This document shows positions 35,174-42,705 of a stretch of DNA of 64,000 bases, piece by piece; the first letter of the stretch is position 1, and the number at the start of each line of letters is the position of its first letter. Position numbers and translations under genes: made by a program. This DNA is from an uncultured Clostridia bacterium (GTDB taxonomy: Bacteria > Bacillota > Clostridia > UMGS1810): positions 272,708 to 336,707 of the forward strand of contig CAKSJG010000002.1 of the NCBI GenBank assembly GCA_934463165.1, in the 5' to 3' direction. The notes below the pieces were generated by a model. That model made no database searches, was not told where the DNA came from, and worked only from the letters and a program-made list of their open reading frames with translations.

Positions 35174-35495
35174 TCATTCATAGGCATCGCGGTTAGAATA
35201 TACTTTTGATTTTTCAGACATATTCTTTGCCTTTAATTATATAAAGTATATGTATTGTGCGTGCGGAACTGTGACCACACCGTTCCGCTCCATTAAATAA
35301 ACAAAATAATACGAAAAAACGCAAGAAAGAGTGCCGAGCCTACGTTTCTTGCGTTAAAATAAGCATACCTAATTGATATCCTAACTTCTCTAAGGTTACA
35401 GGTGTATATATTTTTTACCAAGCGAGTTCGCACTGCTGCACTGCCTGTTTGAGCGACTTAAAATACATATACCTGTAATCGATACGAATTTTTAA
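35174..35495. repeat. Modular intergenic repeat, copy A (solo form)
   Basis: This copy lies between the convergent araC-type gene and murC. In order it holds: a truncated left arm of the core-loop module (GGCATCGCGGTTAGAATATA, 35182-35201); the shared segment TTGCCTTTAATTATATAAAG; one lone palindrome GCGGAACTGTGACCACACCGTTCCGC (split at 35263-35288); the shared flank with AACAAAATAATACG; and a hairpin AACGCAAGAAA/TTTCTTGCGTT. It ends with a complete core-loop module (35394-35480) whose arms GGTTACAGGTG and CCTGTAATC flank the core with GCACTGCCTGTTTGAGC. There is no coding signal in the 428-base gap. Confidence 0.85.
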
Positions 35496-35573
35496 TTCTT
35501 TTTAATATGTTCGGATATTAACCCGCAAAAAACCGCCGTAAAATAAAATTACAGCGGTTCATTTAAATAATAT

Positions 35574-36920
35574 TCAGCTATCCTTTATCATAGCGCCGAT
35601 ATCAACAACATTTCCGGCACCCATGGTGATTATAATATCTCCCTTGCAGGCAACCTTTTTTAAGTATTCGGCAATGTCGTTAAAATCTTTAATATATAAA
35701 GAATCGGGGATTTTTTCGCTTAATTGCTTGGATGACACAATCCCGGTGTCCTTTTCTCTTGCAGCATAAATATCCGTTAATATAACACGGTCTACCGTCG
35801 AAAGCACTTTTACGAAATCATCAAAAAGCGCCTTTGTCCTCGTATAGGTATGCGGTTGAAAAACGCACCATACGGTATTATGCTTTATTTTCTTTACCGA
35901 TGCAAATGTCGCCGCAATTTCCGTCGGGTGATGCGCGTAATCATCTATTATGAGTGCACCGTTGCAATAACCCTTTTTCTCAAATCTTCTTTTTGTTCCG
36001 GTAAAGCTTTCAAGACCTTCTTTGATATACTTTACATCAATACCCATAAGCTCAGATGCCGCGTACGCTGCTGTGGCATTGAGCACATTGTGCCTGCCGA
36101 CAACACTGAGCGTGAGAGTCTCTGCCTTTTCGCCGTTTCTGAAAATATCAAACGTCGGATATCCGAAATCGTCAAAGGAAATATTTTTTGCAATATATTC
36201 ACCGTTATCAAACCCGTAAAATACGGGTTTTGCCTTTACACCGCGCACGCTCTCCACTGCATTTACGCTGTCTCCGCAAACAACGAGAATTCCGTCTTTC
36301 GGAATAAGATTTGCAAAATCGTGAAATGCGGATTTAATATCTTCTATATCTTTATAATAATCAAGGTGATCTTCCTCTACGTTAAGAATAATGCCCACAG
36401 TAGGGAAAAACTGCAAAAAGCTTCTGCAATATTCACAAGATTCGGTTATGAAATAATCACTGTTGCCCATTCTGAAATTTCCGTTTATTATATCAAGCTC
36501 TCCACCTACCATAACAGTCGGATCAAGGCTTGCTTTCATGAGAATGTATGTCATCATTGAGGTTGTGGTTGTTTTTCCGTGTGTACCTGCAACGGATATT
36601 GCCTTGTGGTATTCCTGCATTATCATACCAAGCATTTTTGCTCTCGGAACAGTCTCTATACCCAATTCACGCGCACGCATAATCTCAGGATTATTATCCT
36701 TTATTGCAGCGGTATACACAACAAGATCGGGATTCGTAATATTACCGGCGCTTTGACCGATTGTGATTTCCGCCCCGAGATCTCTGAGCTGTTTTGTTAT
36801 ATTGGATTCTTTATTATCCGAACCGGATACGCGTATATTAAAATTTATCAGAACCTTTGCGATAGCGCTCATACTGATGCCGCCGATACCGATAAAATGT
36901 ACGTAATTATATTTCTGCAA
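35574..36920 (-). CDS. murC: UDP-N-acetylmuramate-L-alanine ligase
   Basis: ATP-dependent ligase that adds L-Ala to UDP-MurNAc. The N terminus HFIGIGGISMSAIAKVL (Rossmann-like UDP site), the ATP loop GTHGKTTTTSM near residue 110, and NVEEDHLDYY and DDYAHHPTEI are all present. The start is a TTG at 36920, set by AAGGAG nine bases before it, giving 448 residues, the usual MurC length. An upstream in-frame ATG would add about 30 non-homologous residues. The gene is monocistronic here, between repeat copy A and the divergent spoVG. Confidence 0.95.
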   Translation of the reverse strand: MQKYNYVHFIGIGGISMSAIAKVLINFNIRVSGSDNKESNITKQLRDLGAEITIGQSAGNITNPDLVVYTAAIKDNNPEIMRARELGIETVPRAKMLGMIMQEYHKAISVAGTHGKTTTTSMMTYILMKASLDPTVMVGGELDIINGNFRMGNSDYFITESCEYCRSFLQFFPTVGIILNVEEDHLDYYKDIEDIKSAFHDFANLIPKDGILVVCGDSVNAVESVRGVKAKPVFYGFDNGEYIAKNISFDDFGYPTFDIFRNGEKAETLTLSVVGRHNVLNATAAYAASELMGIDVKYIKEGLESFTGTKRRFEKKGYCNGALIIDDYAHHPTEIAATFASVKKIKHNTVWCVFQPHTYTRTKALFDDFVKVLSTVDRVILTDIYAAREKDTGIVSSKQLSEKIPDSLYIKDFNDIAEYLKKVACKGDIIITMGAGNVVDIGAMIKDS

Positions 36921-37113
36921 TTTACACAACTCCTTCTGAGGCAGAAAAGGGCCTGATTTGTAACGTAAAAACATTTTGCTCTTTATTATACACCATTTAC
37001 AGGAAAAAATAAACATTAATATTATACAAAAATTACATTTAAAAAATAGTGAATATAATTAAAAAAATCGGGAATTATATTTTTGACAATAACAATAACG
37101 GAGGTAATAAACA

Positions 37114-37389
37114 TTGGAGATAACAGACATACGCATAAGACAGATGACGCACGATGATAAAATGAAAGCCGTTGTATCGGTAACATTTGACAACTGCTTT
37201 GTCGTTCATGACATAAAAATCATAAACGGTCAGGACAGACTGTTTATTGCAATGCCGAGCCGAAAAACGCCCGACAACGAATATAAAGACATTGCACACC
37301 CGATTAACATAGAAATGAGAGAGCTCCTCCAGCAAAGAATACTCGAAAAATATCAGTCAACACTTATTGACAATGAATATAATGAATAA
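37114..37389 (+). CDS. spoVG: Septation protein SpoVG
   Basis: A small RNA/DNA-binding regulator of 91 residues that influences sporulation septation and, in pathogens, capsule and virulence genes. ITDIRIRQM opens the protein. The core VVSVTFDNCFVVHDIKII and AMPSRKTPDNEYKDIAHPI are family hallmarks. The start codon is TTG at 37114, with GGAGGT 8 bases upstream. In Bacillus it has a sigma-H promoter; I could not find a matching pair of elements here. Confidence 0.96.
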   Translation: MEITDIRIRQMTHDDKMKAVVSVTFDNCFVVHDIKIINGQDRLFIAMPSRKTPDNEYKDIAHPINIEMRELLQQRILEKYQSTLIDNEYNE

Positions 37390-37411
37390 ACGAAACAGCG
37401 TGAAAAAAAAG

Positions 37412-37439
37412 CGTGTCTTGATTTGAAAATCAAAACACG
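37412..37439. terminator. Bidirectional terminator between spoVG and rplL
   Basis: CGTGTCTTGATTT pairs with AAATCAAAACACG (one mismatch or wobble region). A run of A lies before it and a run of T after, so it ends transcripts from both sides. No gene follows rplL on the minus strand before it. Confidence 0.85.
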
Positions 37440-37461
37440 TTTTTTTTTGCAGTAAATTAAA

Positions 37462-37830
37462 TTACTTAAGTTCGATTTTAGCTCCAACTTCTTCAAGAGC
37501 AGCTTTAATCTTTTCAGCTTCATCCTTCGGGCAAGCTTCTTTAATTGTCTTCGGAGCACCGTCAACAATTTCTTTAGCTTCTTTAAGACCGAGACCTGTG
37601 AGATCTTTAACAGCTTTGATAACTTTGAGTTTAGCGTCGCCTGCTTCAGCAAGAACAACGTCAAAATCTGTTTTTTCTTCAGCAGCAGCTCCGCCTGCAA
37701 CAGCACCTGCAACAGCTACGGGAGCAGCAGCGCTAACGCCGAATTCCTCTTCCATCTTTTTAACTAAATCTGCAACTTCCAATAATTTTAATTCTTTGAT
37801 ATCAGCAATGATCTGATCAATACTTGCCAT
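37462..37830 (-). CDS. rplL: 50S ribosomal protein L7/L12
   Basis: Stalk protein that recruits translation GTPases. The 122-residue sequence has the N-terminal dimerisation domain, the Ala/Gly-rich hinge (about residues 36-52) and the C-terminal factor-binding domain with KLKVIKAVKDLTGLGLKEAK. It ends the rplJL transcript and is followed by a strong terminator, so rpoB is not cotranscribed, unlike in most Firmicutes. Confidence 0.98.
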   Translation of the reverse strand: MASIDQIIADIKELKLLEVADLVKKMEEEFGVSAAAPVAVAGAVAGGAAAEEKTDFDVVLAEAGDAKLKVIKAVKDLTGLGLKEAKEIVDGAPKTIKEACPKDEAEKIKAALEEVGAKIELK

Positions 37831-37895
37831 GTTAATTTACCTCCTGTTTTATAAAATTCGATTCGGTTTCACCGATCATAAATTTTTAATAGTAA

Positions 37896-38483
37896 TTATT
37901 CTGCAGCCGGAGCTTCCGTTTCTGCAGCGGGTGCTTCTTCAGCGGGAGCCTCAGCGGCTGCCGGAGCGTCAACCTTGATATCAGCCGGTTCAACACCATT
38001 ATCAACCAAAGCCTGTAATGTTCTGACGAGCTTGGATACGGGAGCATTGAGGCTGCCCATGATCTTAGCAATAAGAACATCTCTGGACGGAGTAGAAGCT
38101 AATTGTTTGATTTCATCGAGAGAAATAACCTTTCCGTCGAGGAAACCTGCCTTAATTGAAATTGTTTCTGCTTCTTTTGCAAAATCAGAAATGATTTTTG
38201 CGGGAGCAACAGGATCCGTATCACTGATTGCAAGAGCCGTAGGACCGTTTAACTGTTCGTCAAGTTCCTGAAAACCGAGCTCATTCGCAGCGAATCTTGT
38301 AAGAGTGTTTTTAACAACCTTATATTCAACGCCTGCTTCTCTGAGTTGCTTACGGAGCTTTGTATCCTGCTCAACGGTAATACCTCTGTAATCAACGAGC
38401 ACACCTGCCTGTGCTGCCTTTATCGATCCAACGAGATCGGCAACAACTTTCTTTTTCTGTTCCAAAACCTGTGCACTTGGCAT
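37896..38483 (-). CDS. rplJ: 50S ribosomal protein L10
   Basis: Anchors the L7/L12 stalk on 23S rRNA. The 195-residue protein begins MPSAQVLEQKKKVVADL; VDYRGITVEQDTKLRKQLR is typical, and the C-terminal helix is followed by an Ala/Glu/Pro-rich tail. The start ATG at 38483 follows AGGAGG by 8 bases. Upstream lies an L10-binding leader with an attenuator hairpin, so the L10-L12 complex probably represses its own synthesis. Confidence 0.97.
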   Translation of the reverse strand: MPSAQVLEQKKKVVADLVGSIKAAQAGVLVDYRGITVEQDTKLRKQLREAGVEYKVVKNTLTRFAANELGFQELDEQLNGPTALAISDTDPVAPAKIISDFAKEAETISIKAGFLDGKVISLDEIKQLASTPSRDVLIAKIMGSLNAPVSKLVRTLQALVDNGVEPADIKVDAPAAAEAPAEEAPAAETEAPAAE

Positions 38484-38523
38484 GAATTTCACCTCCTGAG
38501 ATAGAATGAATATCACGTGCCCG

Positions 38524-38640
38524 AAAATAAAATATGCTTCCCGAGACAAACGGGAAGCATAATAAATACATAATAAAAATCAGTAATTATTTATCTCCTC
38601 GGTAGGATTTATTGATACCTACTGTCTGCGGACACTTTTA
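38524..38640 (-). promoter_or_regulatory. Ribosomal L10 leader with attenuator
   Basis: On the minus strand the leader shows GTCCGCAGACAGTAGGT and AATCCTACCGAGGAGAT (38586-38634), where AGTAGGT pairs with ATCCTAC, the recognised L10-leader core. It is followed by a perfect hairpin ATGCTTCCCG/CGGGAAGCAT (38534-38560) and a T-rich run. Binding of L10-(L12)4 to such leaders promotes termination before rplJ. Confidence 0.9.
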
Positions 38641-38677
38641 ATAATATATCACAAAATTATAAATTTGTCAAGACCTG

Positions 38678-39373
38678 TCAGTCAGAAATTTTAGCCGGGT
38701 TAACTTTAACTCCGGGACCCATTGTTGCAGCAACGGATACAGATCTGAGATACTGTCCCTTTGCAGCAGCCGGCTTAGCTTTTATAATAGCCGACATAAG
38801 GGTATTAAAGTTCTGAGAGAGCTTTTCCACCCCGAAAGATGCTTTGCCTATCGGGCAGTGAATGATGTTGGTTTTGTCAAGACGGTATTCAATTTTACCT
38901 GCTTTAATATCATCGATAGCTTTTTTAACATCCGGAGATACGGTTCCTGCTTTCGGGTTAGGCATTAAGCCCTTAGGTCCGAGCACACGGCCGATACGTC
39001 CTACAATACCCATCATGTCGGGTGTAGCTACAACAACATCAAAATCAAACCAGTTTTCATTCTGGATTTTTGCAGCAAGCTCTTCGCCGCCGGCATAATC
39101 TGCGCCCGCATCGAGAGCAGCCTGAACGTTGTCACCCTTTGCAAAGGCAAGAACTCTTACCTGCTTACCTGTTCCGTTGGGGAGAACAACCGCTCCTCTT
39201 ACCTGCTGATCGGCATGTCTTGAGTCAACACCGAGTTTAACGTGAACTTCAACTGTTTCGTCAAACTTTGCTTTTGCTGTTTTAATAACAAGATCAAAAG
39301 CTTCGGCAGGATCATATAATTTAGTTCTGTCAATTAATTTTGCGCTTTCAGCGTATTTTTTTGCTTTATGCAT
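38678..39373 (-). CDS. rplA: 50S ribosomal protein L1
   Basis: The 231-residue L1 protein forms the mobile L1 stalk near the E site and represses its own operon. AKKYAESAKLIDRTKLYDP opens it, and GLMPNPKAGTVSPDVKKA and the C-terminal MGPGVKVNPAKI are signatures. The start ATG at 39373 follows AAGGAGG by about 10 bases. It is 76 bases downstream of rplK, and that gap contains a GTGGGAG...ACCAC element resembling an L1-binding site. Confidence 0.97.
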   Translation of the reverse strand: MHKAKKYAESAKLIDRTKLYDPAEAFDLVIKTAKAKFDETVEVHVKLGVDSRHADQQVRGAVVLPNGTGKQVRVLAFAKGDNVQAALDAGADYAGGEELAAKIQNENWFDFDVVVATPDMMGIVGRIGRVLGPKGLMPNPKAGTVSPDVKKAIDDIKAGKIEYRLDKTNIIHCPIGKASFGVEKLSQNFNTLMSAIIKAKPAAAKGQYLRSVSVAATMGPGVKVNPAKISD

Positions 39374-39392
39374 TTTTGCACATCCTCCTTTT

Positions 39393-39438
39393 GTGGTCAA
39401 TCAAAATTCAAATAAATATTTTTGAACTTCTCCCACTG
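39393..39438 (-). promoter_or_regulatory. Possible L1-binding element before rplA
   Basis: On the minus strand, AGTGGGAGAAG and GACCAC bracket an AT-rich hairpin (TTCAAA/TTTGAA). The arrangement resembles the L1 rRNA/mRNA target (GTGGGAG...ACCAC) and repeats the one before rplK. Confidence 0.5.
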
Positions 39439-39449
39439 ATACGCACGGA

Positions 39450-39875
39450 TTAGTCTTCTACAACTATTCCCATGCTTCTTGCCGTACCGGCAATCATGCT
39501 CATAGCAGACTCTATACTCGATGCATTGAGATCGGGCATTTTCTGCTCTGCAATTGCTCTGATGGTCTCTTTATTAACCGTTGCAACCTTGTTTTTGTTC
39601 GGTACTCCCGAAGCTTTGTCAAGCTTGCAGGCTTTTTTAAGAAGTACTGCTGCCGGCGGAGTTTTGGTGATGAACGAGAATGATCTGTCCTGATATACCG
39701 TGATTACAACAGGGATAACAAGACCGGCATCCTTTGCCGTTCTCTCATTGAATTCTTTACAAAACTGCATGATATTAACACCATGCTGACCTAATGCAGG
39801 ACCAACCGGTGGTGCCGGAGTAGCCTTACCTGCTCCGATCTGGAGCTTAATGAAACCTGTAACTTTCTGTGCCAT
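39450..39875 (-). CDS. rplK: 50S ribosomal protein L11
   Basis: The 141-residue L11 protein of the GTPase-associated centre, the site of thiostrepton action and of stringent-response sensing by RelA. The N-terminal domain has KLQIGAGKATPAPPVGPALGQ (interrupted here only for brevity at residue 31), followed by HGVNIMQFCKEFN. The C-terminal RNA-binding domain ends AGTARSMGIVVED. Starts follow a good AAGGAGG site. It is in the standard nusG-rplK-rplA order. Confidence 0.98.
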   Translation of the reverse strand: MAQKVTGFIKLQIGAGKATPAPPVGPALGQHGVNIMQFCKEFNERTAKDAGLVIPVVITVYQDRSFSFITKTPPAAVLLKKACKLDKASGVPNKNKVATVNKETIRAIAEQKMPDLNASSIESAMSMIAGTARSMGIVVED

Positions 39876-39898
39876 TTAAGAACACCTCCTTGAACAAA

Positions 39899-39940
39899 TG
39901 TGGTAAAGCGGAATTGTTTTATTCAAATCCTCCCACTTTA
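39899..39940 (-). promoter_or_regulatory. Possible L1-binding leader before rplK
   Basis: On the minus strand, AAAGTGGGAGGATTTG and TTTACCACA bracket about 20 bases. This is the arrangement of known L1 operators upstream of rplKA in bacteria, so L1 probably represses rplK-rplA translation here. Confidence 0.6.
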
Positions 39941-40017
39941 AACAAACAAATAATATCGGTCATCTCAGACCGTTATTAATAAATGTAACGGACCGTGGCG
40001 CTGATTTGCGCTTGTCC

Positions 40018-40554
40018 TTATACAGACTCTACATTGCTTACATCAAGCTCAAGCAGAGTCTTTCTGCCAAACATAACGATATTCACACTTATCTTTCCGT
40101 TTTGACTGTCGATGGATTCGACGGTTCCTATCTGATTGACAAAAGCTCCGTCCGTAATCTTAACATTATCGCCGACTTTGTAGTCAACGGTAACCTCCCT
40201 GACATCAACACCGAGTGATGCAACCTCATCTTCAGAAAGAGGAACGGGTTTTGATCCGGGACCTACAAATCCCGTAACACCGGTGGTATTTCTGATGATA
40301 TACCAGGTATCATCGGTCATCAACATTTTTATGAGAACATATCCCGGAAAAATCTTTCTTGTTACAATCTTCTGTTCCTCGCCTTTTGTTTCAACAACAT
40401 CTTCGGTCGGGACTCTGATATCAAGAATAAGATTTTCAAGGCTTCTGTTTTCGATAATTTTTTCAAGATTTGTTTTAACCTTGTTTTCATACCCGGAATA
40501 AGTATGAACCACATACCATTTGGCATTTTTATTAACGCTTCCAAAGCTGCCCAT
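40018..40554 (-). CDS. nusG: Transcription termination/antitermination factor NusG
   Basis: A 178-residue NusG with the N-terminal NGN domain (KWYVVHTYSGYENKVKTNLE; FPGYVLIKM; TTGVTGFVG) and the C-terminal KOW domain (VGDNVKITDGAFVNQIGTVE). It binds RNA polymerase and modulates pausing, and links to ribosomes. It is the third gene of the rpmG-secE-nusG run. Confidence 0.97.
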   Translation of the reverse strand: MGSFGSVNKNAKWYVVHTYSGYENKVKTNLEKIIENRSLENLILDIRVPTEDVVETKGEEQKIVTRKIFPGYVLIKMLMTDDTWYIIRNTTGVTGFVGPGSKPVPLSEDEVASLGVDVREVTVDYKVGDNVKITDGAFVNQIGTVESIDSQNGKISVNIVMFGRKTLLELDVSNVESV

Positions 40555-40583
40555 TTCAAGGCCTCCTTTATACTTTATCCGGG

Positions 40584-40802
40584 TTATTTGGTGATAAGTT
40601 TGTTAAGACCCCATCCGAATACAGCATCAAAAATCCAGATGATGACACCTACTATTATAACAGAAGCTATAACGATAAGAGTGTTATTTATTATCTGCTT
40701 TTTTGAAGGCCAAACTACTTTTTTAAGCTCGGATTTAACTTCTCTGAAATATCTGGTAATCTTGTTACCCGATTTCTTTTTCTGTGCTGCGGCATCTGCC
40801 AT
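40584..40802 (-). CDS. secE: Preprotein translocase subunit SecE
   Basis: A 72-residue SecE that stabilises SecY in the membrane. The amphipathic helix YFREVKSELKKVVWPSKKQI contains the diagnostic KKVVWPS, followed by a single membrane helix (TLIVIASVIIVGVIIWIFDAV). The start ATG at 40802 follows GGAGGTGA. Confidence 0.97.
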   Translation of the reverse strand: MADAAAQKKKSGNKITRYFREVKSELKKVVWPSKKQIINNTLIVIASVIIVGVIIWIFDAVFGWGLNKLITK

Positions 40803-40833
40803 AGCAATCACCTCCGCAATGGATTATTTTGGG

Positions 40834-40983
40834 TTATTTTGTTTCCTTATGCAGTGTATGTTCTCTGCAGAAACGACAGTACTTTTTCATTTCAAGTCTG
40901 TCAGGGTCATTCTTTTTGTTTTTCATGGTATTGTAATTTCTCTGTTTGCATTTGCTACATGCCAAAGTAATCTTTGTTCTCAC
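40834..40983 (-). CDS. rpmG: 50S ribosomal protein L33
   Basis: A 49-residue L33 found by reading the minus strand: (V/M)RTKITLACSKCKQRNY, then NKKNDPDRLEMKKYCRFCRE, ending HTLHKETK. CSKC (9-12) and CRFC (36-39) form the zinc ribbon. The start is GTG at 40983, with AAGGAGG 9 bases upstream. It heads the secE-nusG-rplKAJL cluster, as in most Firmicutes. Confidence 0.95.
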   Translation of the reverse strand: MRTKITLACSKCKQRNYNTMKNKKNDPDRLEMKKYCRFCREHTLHKETK

Positions 40984-41102
40984 AGCAACGCACCTCCTTA
41001 AAATATCAACGCTTCATTTATGAAAAGTTTAATTGTAAACACATAAAATAATGTATGCTTAAAAAAGCACACAAAAAAAAAGAGCTTTTCATCAGCATAA
41101 AA

Positions 41103-41131
41103 ATAATAACACATCTTGCAAAAAAAGTCAA
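41103..41131 (-). promoter_or_regulatory. Sigma-A promoter of rpmG-secE-nusG
   Basis: On the minus strand, TTGACT (41126-41131), a 17-base spacer and TATTAT (41103-41108). The leader of about 110 bases contains a hairpin GTGTGCTT/AAGCATAC and poly-T stretches. The remainder of 40984-41302 is very AT-rich and holds nothing else that I can support. Confidence 0.8.
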
Positions 41132-41302
41132 TACATATTTTTTAATAAAAGCATATTTATTCAAATTATATTTATATTATACACAAAACCGGTACCGACC
41201 GCAAGACTTTTTTGAAATTTTTATCAAAATATGTCTCATTCGGACGATACCGGATAATAATTTTTAAGCTTTATTATACAATTTTATGCCGCCGGCGTTT
41301 GC

Positions 41303-41452
41303 TCAGCATCCGCAGCCGCACGAATTGTTGCCGTTTCCGTCTCCGGCAAGCCAGATTATAACTATTATAGCTATAATAATCCAGATTCCGTATCCGTCGG
41401 AAAACAGGCCTCCGCTGTTGTTATTACTGCATGAATTACAGCAATCTGCCAT
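41303..41452 (-). CDS. Tiny Cys-rich single-helix protein 1
   Basis: A 49-residue protein: N-terminal MADCCNSCSNNNSGG, one strongly hydrophobic helix (IWIIIAIIVIIWLAG, about residues 24-38), then an Asn/Gly linker and terminal CGCGC. The ATG at 41452 is preceded by AAAGGGG. It is one of three similarly built genes in tandem. The layout recalls small YjcZ/spore-coat-like proteins, but I cannot assign it to a family. Confidence 0.75.
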   Translation of the reverse strand: MADCCNSCSNNNSGGLFSDGYGIWIIIAIIVIIWLAGDGNGNNSCGCGC

Positions 41453-41478
41453 TTTTACGTTCCCCTTTCAATGATACA

Positions 41479-41616
41479 TCAGCATCCGCAGCCGTCATCG
41501 GGAGCACAGCATGAGTTGTCGTTATTCATGAAAAGCAATATTACAAGAATTATGAACCAAAGCATTGTGCTGCTGTCATTTGTGCAGCATCCGTTATTAC
41601 CGAAAAGATTAAACAT
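41479..41616 (-). CDS. Tiny Cys-rich single-helix protein 2
   Basis: A 45-residue protein: MFNLFGNNGCCTNDSS, helix MLWFIILVILLFM (about 18-30), then NNDNSCCAPDDGCGC. The ATG at 41616 follows AAGGAGG by 9 bases, an excellent ribosome site that argues strongly for translation. Its terminal GCGC matches protein 1, and its N terminus MF-x-FGN resembles protein 3. Confidence 0.8.
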   Translation of the reverse strand: MFNLFGNNGCCTNDSSTMLWFIILVILLFMNNDNSCCAPDDGCGC

Positions 41617-41639
41617 TTATTTTTACCTCCTTATAATAA

Positions 41640-41753
41640 TTATTTGCAGCACGGACCGTTATCGGTCTGACCGCAGCATCCGAATAATAACAGGAATACA
41701 AGTATGAAGAAAAGTATTCCGTCATTTGAACCAAATACACCATTACCAAACAT
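41640..41753 (-). CDS. Tiny Cys-rich single-helix protein 3
   Basis: A 37-residue protein: MFGNGVFGSNDG, helix ILFFILVFLLLFG (13-25), then CCGQTDNGPCCK. The ATG at 41753 follows CGGAGGTG. It is the first gene of the tandem trio, and spacing to the next is only 23 bases. Function unknown; membrane insertion with paired cysteines at the membrane face is inferred from composition. Confidence 0.78.
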   Translation of the reverse strand: MFGNGVFGSNDGILFFILVFLLLFGCCGQTDNGPCCK

Positions 41754-41826
41754 AAATAACACCTCCGAATTTTTAGGTTCAGTTTATATTATGCAGATGT
41801 GCGCATTTTGGTTAACAATTTTCCTA

Positions 41827-41855
41827 TTGACGAAATTCGACTTGTGTACTATAAT
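41827..41855 (+). promoter_or_regulatory. Sigma-A promoter of the S24-fold repressor gene
   Basis: TTGACG (41827-41832), a 17-base spacer and TATAAT (41850-41855). The GTG start of the gene is only 31 bases downstream of the -10. Confidence 0.8.
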
Positions 41856-41885
41856 AATGTATATATTTTTTACGGAGGGAAAACT

Positions 41886-42554
41886 GTGACAGACAATACT
41901 TTACAATACGGTGATATTATTAAAAAGATCAGAAAAAAGAAAAAGATGACCCAACAGGATCTTGCAAATAAAGTAAACATAGGCAAAACCGCCATATCCA
42001 ACTATGAAACCGGATACAGTATGCCGTCAACATCAATTCTCACAAAAATTGCGCAGGCCTTCGGAATGACACTTGTCGAATTTCTTTCATATGAAAAAGA
42101 ATACGAAATAAGCAATTTTAACATGCCGAGATTCAATCAGCCCACAAACGACATGATTGTTCCGTATCTCAGAGACAAAAATGTAACGCAGGAAATCATA
42201 GCGGAAAGCAGCTACATGGATACATTCATCACCCTTCCCGGATTTATTCTTGACGATGACAGCGGATATATATGCATAAAGGTTCCCGATGACGGAATGG
42301 ACAACGACGGACTGTGCAAAAATGATTACGTCATTATTAAAAAAACCGTTGACATACCGAACAAGTCGGTTGTGCTTGCATTTAACAGGAAAAGCGGAAA
42401 ATATCTCATAAGGCGTTATTTGCTTGACGGGCATATAATAGCGCTTCTTCCGTCTTCCACATCATCAAAATTTCCGATAATAAGATCGGATGCACGTGAT
42501 GAAGAATATAAGATTATAGGATATGTCGAAAAAGCTGTTATAAAAGTAAAATAA
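41886..42554 (+). CDS. XRE-family repressor with inactive S24/LexA-like domain
   Basis: A 222-residue regulator. The N-terminal HTH occupies about residues 9-65 (KMTQQDLANKVNIGKTAISNY). After a linker comes an S24/LexA-type C-terminal fold (about 130-220). In LexA the catalytic serine lies in G-M-S-M and the lysine in V-K-R; here the aligned residues read D-D-G-M and I-R-R, so Ser is Gly and Lys is Arg. Self-cleavage is therefore unlikely. The start is GTG at 41886, six bases after GGAGGG. It faces away from the Cys-rich trio and precedes a wall-hydrolase gene. Confidence 0.88.
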   Translation: MTDNTLQYGDIIKKIRKKKKMTQQDLANKVNIGKTAISNYETGYSMPSTSILTKIAQAFGMTLVEFLSYEKEYEISNFNMPRFNQPTNDMIVPYLRDKNVTQEIIAESSYMDTFITLPGFILDDDSGYICIKVPDDGMDNDGLCKNDYVIIKKTVDIPNKSVVLAFNRKSGKYLIRRYLLDGHIIALLPSSTSSKFPIIRSDARDEEYKIIGYVEKAVIKVK

Positions 42555-42628
42555 GATCTTATTTTGATTTTGATTTTGTCTTTGAACTATATCGAACCTT
42601 ACAATTTAGTTAAGTATGTTAACACAAT

Positions 42629-42645
42629 ATTACAAACCGATTACA
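42629..42645 (-). promoter_or_regulatory. Possible WalR-type box upstream of the wall hydrolase
   Basis: On the minus strand the sequence reads TGTAAT-N5-TGTAAT, a perfect match to the WalR (YycF) consensus, with a third TGTAAC three bases away. It lies about 140 bases before the -35 of an NlpC/P60 wall-hydrolase gene, with a terminator-like hairpin between, so function is uncertain. The gap 42555-42871 otherwise contains only that hairpin and the promoter. Confidence 0.35.
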
Positions 42646-42659
42646 ATTGTTACAAATAT

Positions 42660-42705
42660 GCCTTAAAATCCCTTTTTCAAAAGCGAAAACCGGAATGTTT
42701 AAGGC
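42660..42705 (+). terminator. Probable terminator of the repressor gene
   Basis: GCCTTAAA (42660-42667) pairs with TTTAAGGC (42698-42705), with further CC/GG pairing inside, followed by GTGTTTTTG. It is about 105 bases after the repressor stop. Confidence 0.6.

Noticed and set aside
35850..36560. A 236-residue plus-strand frame opposite murC
   Set aside because: It lies wholly antisense to murC; composition and lack of a ribosome site argue against coding.
36990..37113. Sigma-H promoter for spoVG (AGGAAAAA near 37001)
   Set aside because: The -35-like AGGAAAA is present but no GAAT-type -10 occurs at the expected 11-12 base spacing.
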